NCBI RefSeq assembly: GCF_900411375.1
Contig: NZ_LS422984.1
Span: 373,675 to 427,530, forward strand
DNA length: 53,856 bases
Reading direction: 5' to 3'
DNA from: Lentilactobacillus raoultii
GTDB taxonomy: Bacteria; Bacillota; Bacilli; Lactobacillales; Lactobacillaceae
In this document: in pieces, positions 46,948 to 53,856 of the stretch
How the letters are laid out: every line of letters begins with the position of its first letter
Position numbering within the stretch: the first letter of the stretch is position 1
Notes under the pieces: generated by a model
The model's input: only the letters and a program-made list of their open reading frames with translations
Databases searched by the model: none
Told to the model about the DNA's origin: nothing
Made by a program: the position numbers and the translations under genes

Positions 46948-47235
46948 CTAATAAAAAACAATTGATTTATTAACAATTCTAAACCCAAAAACAAGTTGGC
47001 GGTTAGTTAATGTTCGCAAATTTGTTTGGGGAGGTAGCGCTCTGGTTCTAGTTAAAAATTGATCTAAAGTGATGGTTGCCGTGCCACTTTTAGATTTAGC
47101 TATTGAAGCCAGAAAAAGGGCCCCCTTGGTTTTGGTTAATTGATTAACTGGAACAAAATGATCTTCTTTTGCTAATAAAAGTGTGAATTTTCGATTCAAA
47201 GTCGCGGTGGCACGGTAAAATTCATCCAGATTCAC
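46948..47235 (-). CDS. Hypothetical protein (95 aa)
   Basis: A 95-residue soluble protein, not recognised. Basic and rich in Thr/Leu/Lys, no membrane segment. It has a good AAAGGAGAG ribosome binding site about 10 bases before the ATG, which supports a real gene. Its stop lies 10 bp before the start of the putative lipoprotein, so they are probably one transcript. It diverges from rnz with a 120-bp gap. Confidence 0.65.
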   Translation of the reverse strand: MNLDEFYRATATLNRKFTLLLAKEDHFVPVNQLTKTKGALFLASIAKSKSGTATITLDQFLTRTRALPPQTNLRTLTNRQLVFGFRIVNKSIVFY

Positions 47236-47355
47236 GAAGACCCTCTCCTTTATCTAATGAATATTTTACCTAAATTATGATACAATTGAAATTGCTTTTC
47301 AGTGATTGAATCCAAAATTGCTGACCGATTAAAAGAGTTAAGGAAACGATAAACA

Positions 47356-48294
47356 ATGCAAATTGAATTTTTAGGAACCGGAGCTGGTTCTCCGGGAAAG
47401 TTTCGAAATGTTTCAAGTCTGGCTTTAAAATTACTGGATGAAATCAATTCAGTTTGGTTGTTCGATGTTGGTGAAGGGACTCAACACCAAATCTTACGAT
47501 CAACGATTCGTCCCAGAAAGATTGATAAAATTTTTATTAGTCATTTACATGGTGATCATATTTTTGGCCTCCCAGGTCTATTGAGTAGTCGTTCATTTCA
47601 AGGTGGAACCGAGCCGTTAGATATATATGGGCCAAAAGGGATCAGAGAATATGTCGAAGTTAGTTTGAAAATTTCGGCAAGCCATTTAACTTATAAAATT
47701 CGCTTTCATGAATTAACCAGTAAAACGAATGGCTTAATTTTTAAGAGTGATAAATTTTCTGTTTATGCAGCGCCGTTAGATCATGGTATTTTAAGTATTG
47801 GATACCGGATTGTTGAACATGACCATCCTGGAGAATTAATGGTGGATAAATTAATCAAGCTTCATGTTCCTTCTGGGCCAATTTATGGTCGCTTAAAGGC
47901 TGGTGAAACGGTTACTTTGGATGATGGTCGAGTGATAGACGGGCATCAGATGATTGGTCCGGCTCAACCAGGCAGAATCGTGACTATTATCGGAGATACC
48001 AGGAAAACGGAAAATTCGGTTAAATTGGCTCAGAATGCTGATGTCTTGGTTCACGAAAGTACGTTAAGTAAAAGTGAAGCTAAGTTAGCAAGGAGTCACT
48101 ATCACTCAACTAATGTTCAAGCTGCCCAAATTGCTAAAAAGGCTCATGTCAAGAAACTGCTACTTAATCATATTTCAGCACGCTATACAGGGAAGAGTGT
48201 GCATGAACTTGAAAAGCAGGCTCGCGCGGTTTTTCCAAATACGAAGGTTGTTAAAGATTTTGACGTGTTTGATATTCCGTTTCACAAGTTTTAA
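47356..48294 (+). CDS. rnz: Ribonuclease Z
   Basis: A 312-residue metallo-beta-lactamase endonuclease that trims the 3' end of tRNA precursors lacking encoded CCA. The metal motif is SHLHGDH (His63, His65, Asp67, His68), with [12 protein letters not shown] at the N-terminus. The later ligands lie in [16 protein letters not shown] and [11 protein letters not shown]. An exosite-like insertion ([14 protein letters not shown]) lies about 176-190. The length is typical of the dimeric short form. The tRNA-Ser gene at 51859 lacks encoded CCA, consistent with a need for this enzyme. Confidence 0.97.
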   Translation: MQIEFLGTGAGSPGKFRNVSSLALKLLDEINSVWLFDVGEGTQHQILRSTIRPRKIDKIFISHLHGDHIFGLPGLLSSRSFQGGTEPLDIYGPKGIREYVEVSLKISASHLTYKIRFHELTSKTNGLIFKSDKFSVYAAPLDHGILSIGYRIVEHDHPGELMVDKLIKLHVPSGPIYGRLKAGETVTLDDGRVIDGHQMIGPAQPGRIVTIIGDTRKTENSVKLAQNADVLVHESTLSKSEAKLARSHYHSTNVQAAQIAKKAHVKKLLLNHISARYTGKSVHELEKQARAVFPNTKVVKDFDVFDIPFHKF

Positions 48295-48378
48295 AACCAG
48301 ATTTGCATGATGAATTGATTGACATATTTGTCATGGGAACTGTCGGTAGCGGTAGTTTAGGGCTAAGGAGGGTTTTCT

Positions 48379-48792
48379 TTGAAAAAACAAATCACAACAA
48401 TTGTTAGCATTATTTTAGTGATTTTAATTGCTATTTTTGCAATGCTGAATTTAGAGAAAGTTAATGTGAGCTTTGGCTTTACTGAAATTAATATTCCGTT
48501 GGTCTTTTTGATTTTAGTTTGTTTATTGATTGGCGCATTAATTATTTTCCTGTTTTCTTCTGCCCAAAACCTCAAAAAGAATCGAGAGTATCGTGAATTA
48601 CAGCAACAAAGTTTAGAACGACAGCGTGAGTTAACGGCTGAAATCGACCAATTACAAGAGAGTTTGAAGAACCTTGAACTTCGATTAAAAAACTCTTCTG
48701 GAAAGCAGGAAATTGGTGCAAAAGATCAACAAATAAATGAACTTGAATCAGAAATCGAAAAATTGTCTAATAAGTTGTCATCTCAAAAGTAA
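48379..48792 (+). CDS. LapA family (DUF1049) membrane protein with coiled coil
   Basis: A 137-residue protein with two N-terminal transmembrane helices (about 5-22 and 38-60) and a LapA-type short loop (NLEKVNVSFGFTEINIPL). A long charged coiled coil follows (about 68-137, rich in Glu, Gln, Leu and Lys heptads). LapA relatives in Escherichia coli help lipopolysaccharide assembly, but their role in Gram-positives is unknown. The start is TTG at 48379 with AAGGAGGG upstream. It is 17 bp before recJ, probably one operon. Confidence 0.82.
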   Translation: MKKQITTIVSIILVILIAIFAMLNLEKVNVSFGFTEINIPLVFLILVCLLIGALIIFLFSSAQNLKKNREYRELQQQSLERQRELTAEIDQLQESLKNLELRLKNSSGKQEIGAKDQQINELESEIEKLSNKLSSQK

Positions 48793-48809
48793 GGTAGCGT
48801 GTTTTTTAT

Positions 48810-51125
48810 ATGATTGATTCAAAATTTAAGTGGCAAACTGATCAGCATGTTGATCAAGAACAGGTTCAGAAATTTAGTGGTGCTTTAAAAATTCAACCGC
48901 TGGTAGCGAAAATTTTACTTCAAAGAGGAATTAAAACACTCGAAGCGGCCCAAGATTTTTTAACCCCGTCAGCCAAGGATTTTCATGATCCGTATTTGAT
49001 GCATGACATGGAAAAAGGTGTCAAACGGATTCGTCAGGCCATTGAAAATGAAGAGCAAATTACTATTTACGGCGATTACGATGCGGATGGCATTACTAGT
49101 ACTACGATTATGTACGAAACGCTGACTGATTTAGGGGCTAACGTTGATTACTATATTCCAAATCGATTTTCAGACGGTTATGGGCCAAATGCTGATGCTT
49201 ATCGCAAAATAATTAATGGTGGTACGACTTTAATTATTACAGTTGATAATGGTGTGGCGGGGAATACAGCGATTGATGTCGCAAACTCGTTAAATTGTGA
49301 TGTTGTTGTCACCGATCACCATTCATTACCGGAAAAGCTTCCCAGCTCATATGCGATTATTCATCCTCGGGTAAAAAGTTCAGACGGTCATGGATATCCA
49401 TTTGGTGACTTGTCTGGAGCCGGTGTGGCCTTTAAAGTTGCTCAAGCATTGATGGAGGAGTTGCCGGTTGACTTAATTGATGTAGCAGCAATTGGAACAA
49501 TTGCTGATGTGATGTCACTAAAGGATGAAAATCGAGCCGTTGTTAAATTTGGACTAAATGCGATTCAAAATACTCAGCGGCCTGGATTGATGGCGCTGAT
49601 TAAAGTGGCTGAAATTGATGTGGCTAAGTTGGATGAGCAGGATATTGGCTTTGGACTGGCACCCAGGCTTAATTCACTTGGAAGAATTGGTGATGCCGGC
49701 GTTGGAGTAGAACTACTTTCAACGTTTGACGAACAGCGGGCAACTGAATTAGCCGAGTTTGCCAATCAACAAAACGATCGCCGAAAGTCATTGGTAGATC
49801 GAATTTATCAGCAGGCAATCCAAATGGTGGGGTCGACGGTTGCCGAAAAGACGTTGGTAGTTGTTGGTGATAATTGGCATCAAGGCGTTCTAGGAATTGT
49901 TGCCAGTAAATTGGTGGAGAAGTATAGTCGACCAGCCATTGTGCTAACCTCTCAAGAAGAAAGTAATGAATTAAAGGGGTCCGGACGAAGTGTCGATTCA
50001 TTTGATCTCTTTAAGGCAATTGAACCGATTCGTGATCAAACTGTGGGCTTTGGTGGGCACCATTCTGCTATTGGTTTAACAATTGCCAAGGATAAAATTT
50101 CCGTACTCAAAGACCAGTTAAAAAAAGCGGCCGAGGATCAACAGCTGGACCTAAGCCAAAAACCGTCTATAAAAATTGCGGCGCAGGTAACGGCTGATCA
50201 GGTGAATGATCAATTTATTCAAGATTTAAAAGTATTGGCGCCATTTGGCCAAGATAACCCCAAACCGATTTTTGAAGTCAACTATGACCAGCTTAGCGAT
50301 GTGCAGACGATGGGGAAAAACGGTGATCACCTCCGCTTTAAATTGTTAAAAAATGGTCATCAGTTGCCAGCAGTGGCTTTTGGAATGGGAGCGGTCGCTT
50401 CAAATATAAGTGACGGCGCACTAAAGGTTGCTGGCGAACTCACCGAGAACACTTGGAATCACCGTACTACCATCCAATTGATGGTAACGGATTTGCTTCA
50501 AGCACCGTTGCCGGTTGTTGACGAGCGAACACAGCAGCTTCATAAGCAAATGTTTGTCCGGCAGGGGATTTATGTTTTTTTCCATGCTAATGTGTTAACA
50601 CAGTTAAAGCCTTATCTAAATGATGACTCTTCTGCTTTGATGTATAACCAAGTAGACCCAGAGGCAACTTCTGGTAAGAACTTATTTATTGTTGATTGTC
50701 CAGATGCCATTGCTGACTTGACAACGTTATTACGTGACAGCCACCCAAAGACAACGGTCTTTTATCTTTACAAGAAGCACTTAATCTCAAAAATGGGGAT
50801 GCCAGATCGAAATTCTTATGCTAAACTATTTAAGTTCGTTAAAACTCATCCAAATTTAAATATCGGGACTCATTTGCAGCCACTAGCTCAACAGCTGAAT
50901 TTGGCTTCAAAGACAGTCGTTTTTATGATCCAAGTTTTTTTGGAGCTGGATTTTATCAAGATTCGCAATAGGATTATTAATTTGAATCCAAATTACCTTT
51001 CAAAGGATTTAAAATCTGCACCTAGTTATCATTTGAGAGAAGAACAATTAGAGACTGAGAAGAAGCTGCTGGTCTCTAATACGAAAGAATTAGTCAGTTT
51101 TGCCAAAAACTATTTGGACAACTGA
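48810..51125 (+). CDS. recJ: Single-stranded-DNA-specific exonuclease RecJ
   Basis: A 771-residue 5'-to-3' exonuclease of the DHH family for recombination and repair. It has motif I YGDYDADG (about 88-95), the DHH core VVTDHHS (about 166-172), and DHHA1 with [10 protein letters not shown]. An OB-like domain and the extra C-terminal region of the Bacillus/Lactobacillus type (about 560-771) follow. The full length is normal. The last base overlaps an ATG of the following frame, but apt is better started at 51143. Confidence 0.96.
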   Translation: MIDSKFKWQTDQHVDQEQVQKFSGALKIQPLVAKILLQRGIKTLEAAQDFLTPSAKDFHDPYLMHDMEKGVKRIRQAIENEEQITIYGDYDADGITSTTIMYETLTDLGANVDYYIPNRFSDGYGPNADAYRKIINGGTTLIITVDNGVAGNTAIDVANSLNCDVVVTDHHSLPEKLPSSYAIIHPRVKSSDGHGYPFGDLSGAGVAFKVAQALMEELPVDLIDVAAIGTIADVMSLKDENRAVVKFGLNAIQNTQRPGLMALIKVAEIDVAKLDEQDIGFGLAPRLNSLGRIGDAGVGVELLSTFDEQRATELAEFANQQNDRRKSLVDRIYQQAIQMVGSTVAEKTLVVVGDNWHQGVLGIVASKLVEKYSRPAIVLTSQEESNELKGSGRSVDSFDLFKAIEPIRDQTVGFGGHHSAIGLTIAKDKISVLKDQLKKAAEDQQLDLSQKPSIKIAAQVTADQVNDQFIQDLKVLAPFGQDNPKPIFEVNYDQLSDVQTMGKNGDHLRFKLLKNGHQLPAVAFGMGAVASNISDGALKVAGELTENTWNHRTTIQLMVTDLLQAPLPVVDERTQQLHKQMFVRQGIYVFFHANVLTQLKPYLNDDSSALMYNQVDPEATSGKNLFIVDCPDAIADLTTLLRDSHPKTTVFYLYKKHLISKMGMPDRNSYAKLFKFVKTHPNLNIGTHLQPLAQQLNLASKTVVFMIQVFLELDFIKIRNRIINLNPNYLSKDLKSAPSYHLREEQLETEKKLLVSNTKELVSFAKNYLDN

Positions 51126-51142
51126 TGAAAGGAAGAAAGAAT

Positions 51143-51661
51143 ATGTCAATCGATTTCTCTAAGTATATTGCATCCTATCCTGACTTTCCGGAGCCTGGCA
51201 TCCTGTTTCGGGACATTTCACCTCTGTTGGAAGATGGGGAAGTGTATCGGGCAGCAACCGATCAAATTGTCCAGTTTGCAAAGGATCGCAACGTTGAAAT
51301 GATCGTGGGCCCCGAAGCACGTGGCTTTATTGTGGGATGCCCGGTTGCTTATAAACTGGGGGTTGGTTTTTCGCCAGCTCGTAAAAAAAATAAGCTTCCT
51401 GGTGAGACTATTGAAGAGAGTTATGGATTAGAGTATGGAAAATCGTCATTATACTTGCGTACAAACGCTGTTAAGCCGGGCCAGCGGGTTTTGGTTACCG
51501 ACGACTTATTGGCGACTGGTGGCACCATTGACGCTACAATTCGGTTGGTTGAAAAATTAGGCGGAGTTGTGGTTGGTACCGCCTTTTTGATTGAACTAAC
51601 CGAACTTAAAGGTCGAGAAAAAATCAAAGACTACGATTTCTTTACATTGCTGAAGTATTAA
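51143..51661 (+). CDS. apt: Adenine phosphoribosyltransferase
   Basis: A 172-residue purine-salvage enzyme converting adenine and PRPP to AMP. It has the N-terminal [13 protein letters not shown], the flexible loop [11 protein letters not shown], and the PRPP motif [13 protein letters not shown] (about 116-128). The frame opens at 51125, but ATG 51143 gives the standard 172-residue length with GGAAG 8-9 bases upstream. recJ-apt is the normal order in Bacillota. Confidence 0.97.
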   Translation: MSIDFSKYIASYPDFPEPGILFRDISPLLEDGEVYRAATDQIVQFAKDRNVEMIVGPEARGFIVGCPVAYKLGVGFSPARKKNKLPGETIEESYGLEYGKSSLYLRTNAVKPGQRVLVTDDLLATGGTIDATIRLVEKLGGVVVGTAFLIELTELKGREKIKDYDFFTLLKY

Positions 51662-51817
51662 TTTAAAACCATGTTTGATATTTTCAACAGATAGACTTTT
51701 TGACGGTGGATGGGAGTTTAGACTTTGTAGTTTCCAATTTTTTCGAGGCCGTGGTTTATTTTGATTCGCCAAAGCCTTTTGTTTCATTGGTTAAACTTGG
51801 TAAGTGATAATTAATAA

Positions 51818-51846
51818 TTTACAATTGGCTCCAGAATTGATATAAT
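51818..51846 (+). promoter_or_regulatory. tRNA-Ser promoter
   Basis: TTTACA (51818-51823), a 17-base spacer, TATAAT (51841-51846), ending 12 bases before the tRNA. Confidence 0.85.
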
Positions 51847-51858
51847 ACTATCTGTTGT

Positions 51859-51946
51859 GGAGAGTTGGCAGAGTGGTAATGCACCGGACTCGAAATCCGG
51901 CGAACCGGTTTTGCGCCGGCGCGCAGGTTCAAATCCTGTACTCTCC
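51859..51946 (+). tRNA. tRNA-Ser (anticodon CGA)
   Basis: 88 bases that fold as a class II tRNA. The acceptor stem is GGAGAGT with ACTCTCC. The anticodon stem is CCGGA with TCCGG, and the loop CTCGAAA gives anticodon CGA (reads UCG). A long variable arm (GAACCGG...CCGGCGC) and the T arm with GGTTCAAATCC are both present. No CCA is encoded (TTAT follows), so maturation depends on RNase Z and the CCA enzyme. Confidence 0.97.
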
Positions 51947-51976
51947 TTATTTTGAGATAGTAGATCATTTTAAAGT

Positions 51977-52007
51977 CTTGCTAATCGTTGCATTAGCAGG
52001 GCTTTTT
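51977..52007 (+). terminator. tRNA-Ser terminator
   Basis: CTTGCTAAT pairs with ATTAGCAGG, followed by five T's. Confidence 0.8.
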
Positions 52008-52108
52008 GCTTTGTAAGAAGTGATAAAAATATTTTGAAATGATTTTTTAGTGCCTAATTAATAATTTTGAGGACGCCGGGATGCTTTTTAAACACTTATA
52101 AAGCTTAT

Positions 52109-52124
52109 TGTATTAACGCTTACA
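52109..52124. promoter_or_regulatory. cre-like palindrome
   Basis: Read on the minus strand: TGTAAGCGTTAATACA, close to the catabolite-responsive element consensus TGWAARCGYTWNCW with one mismatch. It lies far (about 1 kb) from the dedA start, so a target gene is not obvious. Confidence 0.3.
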
Positions 52125-52403
52125 TACAGAGAACCGGAACAAAAAAATTAGAAATTTCCGAGTGCTCAAGAGCCCTTTTGCTTTTTTGTTATATCTTGTG
52201 ATGACATAAAGAAAGTTGTTATGGTAAAAAATGTTGCTTACTTAGTGATTTTTACCCAGAAGCAATGATATTGTTAGCGTCATATTCTTAGAGGTTTCTA
52301 AGACAATCATGATTGGACGAAAAAAATTCGAAGTTGCCGATTATGCTGATGACATTCTAGGATTTGTTATAGTGGATCGCTACAATCTTTTTTGAGATAA
52401 TTA

Positions 52404-52458
52404 AAAAAGCGCTGATTCAATGGACAAAATTTGTCTAAAGAATTCAACGCACTTATCA
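52404..52458 (-). terminator. dedA terminator
   Basis: On the minus strand GTGCGTTGAATTC pairs with GAATCAGCGC around a GACAAATTTTGTC inner palindrome, followed by six T's. Confidence 0.8.
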
Positions 52459-52464
52459 TGGTTA

Positions 52465-53109
52465 TTATTTTTCTGGAGTTAATTTTGCTTTTATAAAGCC
52501 AACTAGGGCGGGGATTAGTGAAATGACCACAATTCCAATGATAACCATTGAGAAGTTGGCTTTAATAATTGGGATATTGCCGAAGAAATAGCCAGCACCA
52601 CAACAGATTGCGACCCAAGTAAAGCAGGCGGAAAGATTATACTTAACAAACTTAGTGTATGGGAAATTACTGGTTGCGGCAACAAAGGGGATCAGTGTTC
52701 TAATAATTGGCATGAACCTTCCAAGAAAGATAGCCATTGCACCGTACTTATTGAAAAAAGTTTGGGCTTTATTCAAGTCTTGTTCTTTAATAAATTTTCC
52801 GAGGACTTTGTGACGTGGAATAAGTTCACCAAATTTTTTACCAAGAAAGAAGTTTAGGGAATCACCAGCAGCCGATGCAACAAGAAACAGGATTAAAAAT
52901 AGTACGATGTTTAAACCATATGTTGCATTTGCTGCCAAGGCAGCTGCTGCGAACAGTAACGAATCTCCAGGTAAAAAAGGGAAAATAACAATTCCGGTTT
53001 CAATGAAGATAATGGCAAACAAAATGAGATAGGCTGAATTACCAAAGGTATTAACAATATTAACTAGATGATCATCGATGTGTAGGATAAAATCGACAAG
53101 GGTACTCAC
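52465..53109 (-). CDS. DedA family membrane protein
   Basis: A 214-residue polytopic protein of the DedA/VTT group, implicated in flipping undecaprenyl phosphate or phospholipids. It shows the conserved FIETGIVIFPFLPGDSLL (about 35-52, with the Glu and the PGDS motif). The FLGRFMPIIRTLIPFVA segment (about 128-144, essential Arg pair) and about five helices are also present. Which of the DedA subtypes it is cannot be said. Single gene with its own terminator at 52404. Confidence 0.92.
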   Translation of the reverse strand: MSTLVDFILHIDDHLVNIVNTFGNSAYLILFAIIFIETGIVIFPFLPGDSLLFAAAALAANATYGLNIVLFLILFLVASAAGDSLNFFLGKKFGELIPRHKVLGKFIKEQDLNKAQTFFNKYGAMAIFLGRFMPIIRTLIPFVAATSNFPYTKFVKYNLSACFTWVAICCGAGYFFGNIPIIKANFSMVIIGIVVISLIPALVGFIKAKLTPEK

Positions 53110-53355
53110 AAGATCATTCCTTTCGATTGTTTTATATATGATTTTACCAAATTAATATATTTTTTTATAATTAAAGGTGTACCTTAACTAAAAAACAACT
53201 TTTGAAAGTGTCCATTTGGCGGAAAAATAAGAATTTTTATTAATACGGTTTCAACAGGTTAAATTTTAGTGTAGGGATACCAAGGGCTTACAGATAAATT
53301 GACGATAAAAAATAGAGCTGTCAGATAAGGCCGATTTTGAAGGGATGAAGTAGAT

Positions 53356-53742
53356 ATGAATTTAAAAGTTGGTATGAAGGTTAAGGGAGTTGTTACTGGG
53401 ATTCAACCATATGGTGTCTTCGTTGATTTGGGTAATCAAAATCAAGGTTTAATTCATATTTCGGAATGCCAAGCTGGTTACGTGGAGGATCTCGATCGTT
53501 TATTTAAAGTGGGACAGACAGTCATCTCGTTAATTATTGATATTGATGAGTATACAGGGAAAATCAGCTTATCAACTCGCAGTAAGGAAGTTAATATTGA
53601 TGTTTTGAAAGAATCTGTTGTCAGTCAATTTTCTCGGCATCATTATTGGACAAATTATCGATTAGATCTTGGCTTTTCTACACTTTCAAAGAAACGCGGG
53701 GAGTGGCTAAGGGAAGCTGAAGAATTTTTTTCCCGGATTTAA
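53356..53742 (+). CDS. S1 RNA-binding domain protein (CvfD/YugI, general stress protein 13 type)
   Basis: A 128-residue protein. Residues 1-75 form one S1 domain (VKGVVTGIQPYGVFVDLGN, GLIHISEC, DIDEYTGKISLSTRS). The rest is a basic helical tail (about 85-128) rich in Arg, Lys and His. Homologues bind the ribosome or mRNA and affect stress responses. The exact target is unknown. AAGGGATG about 10 bases before the ATG. The stop lies just upstream of what seems to be an insertion-sequence end. Confidence 0.9.
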   Translation: MNLKVGMKVKGVVTGIQPYGVFVDLGNQNQGLIHISECQAGYVEDLDRLFKVGQTVISLIIDIDEYTGKISLSTRSKEVNIDVLKESVVSQFSRHHYWTNYRLDLGFSTLSKKRGEWLREAEEFFSRI

Positions 53743-53856
53743 AATTGAACTGCAACGCTGAGCCAGGTATACAAATAGGCCATAGAGACCTACGCTTGAT
53801 AGTGACTAAACAACTCAAGAAAGGACTTCTCTATGACCCAGATCAAGCATACTACT
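53743..53856 (+). mobile_element. Left end of a probable insertion sequence, cut by the window edge
   Basis: The last 114 bases do not resemble the preceding intergenic DNA. They contain a ribosome binding site (AAAGGA near 53820) and a start codon at 53833 opening a frame MTQIKHTT... that runs off the window. The start and leader recall lactobacillus IS30-type transposases, but too little is present to fix the family or the inverted repeat. Tentative. Confidence 0.45.

Larger units (their letters stand above)
51947..52464. other. Intergenic region between tRNA-Ser and dedA (518 bp)
   Basis: It contains the tRNA terminator (51977-52007), a cre-like palindrome (52109-52124), a weak hairpin with T's (52361-52392) and the dedA terminator (52404-52458). 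A very weak promoter-like pair (TTGTGA 52196, TATGGT 52220) could drive a short transcript to that hairpin. No coding frame with a ribosome binding site was seen. Confidence 0.5.

Noticed and set aside
1-53856. CRISPR array, prophage, restriction-modification or toxin-antitoxin locus
   Set aside because: No regularly spaced repeats and no phage or defence gene families were seen on either strand.

Overview
The window is a chromosomal segment of a low- to mid-GC Bacillota bacterium. It most resembles a heterofermentative-type lactobacillus (family Lactobacillaceae, Lentilactobacillus or a near relative), but the species cannot be fixed from sequence reading alone. The pointers are the pairing of RNase J1 with the RNA polymerase epsilon subunit, def next to a pdhABCD operon, an ftsW-ylbG-rsmD-coaD-ylbL-comE-holA block, strong GGAGG ribosome binding sites and frequent TTG starts. 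No plasmid, phage, CRISPR or defence locus was seen. Most of the window is core housekeeping sequence.

Layout. (1) 1-6174: a segment bounded by two inverted copies of a short insertion element, one cut by the window edge (1-124) and one complete (5671-6174). Between them lie an ADP-ribosylglycohydrolase, a lipid kinase, rnjA, rpoY and a small membrane-anchored unknown. The complete copy splits an rgg-type regulator gene (4893-6307), with a visible 5-bp target duplication. (2) 6412-8501: an MFS transporter divergent from the broken regulator, then def. (3) 8906-13807: the pyruvate dehydrogenase operon pdhABCD. (4) 14048-17064: a UPF0223 protein, an inositol-monophosphatase-like enzyme and typA. 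(5) 17298-25535: ftsW, ylbG, rsmD, coaD, a YlbL-type protease, comEA, comEB, comEC and holA. comEC carries an in-frame stop in its DVGQGD motif. (6) 25656-34864: rpsT, rpsO, rnjB, a TPR protein, tuf, tig, clpX, the EngB GTPase and a MazG-like protein. (7) 35113-40620: argG-argH, a small lysine-rich protein and an amino-acid ABC transporter whose binding protein and permease are fused. Both argG and the transporter have a similar pair of TGNATA elements upstream. (8) 40830-46096: uvrC, obg and an OatA-like acyltransferase. (9) 46182-53742: a lipoprotein and a small unknown, then rnz, a LapA-like protein, recJ, apt, a tRNA-Ser(CGA), a DedA protein and an S1-domain protein. The window ends inside what looks like another insertion sequence (start codon at 53833).

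How it works together. The two RNase J genes lie 23 kb apart. RnjA keeps the metal-binding motif, whereas RnjB has lost several ligands, so the pair probably acts as a catalytic plus structural complex. The pdh genes form a complete E1-E2-E3 complex. The tig, clpX, tuf, rpsO, rpsT, def, typA, obg and engB genes cover translation, folding and ribosome assembly.

No convincing new multi-gene system was found. The most informative observations are the recent insertional inactivation of an Rgg regulator beside its probable target transporter, the internally deleted IS behind it, and the single-codon nonsense lesion in comEC. Also notable are a strongly degenerate RNase J2, a short gene missed by ordinary length cut-offs (37985-38149), and seven genes with well-supported TTG start codons.
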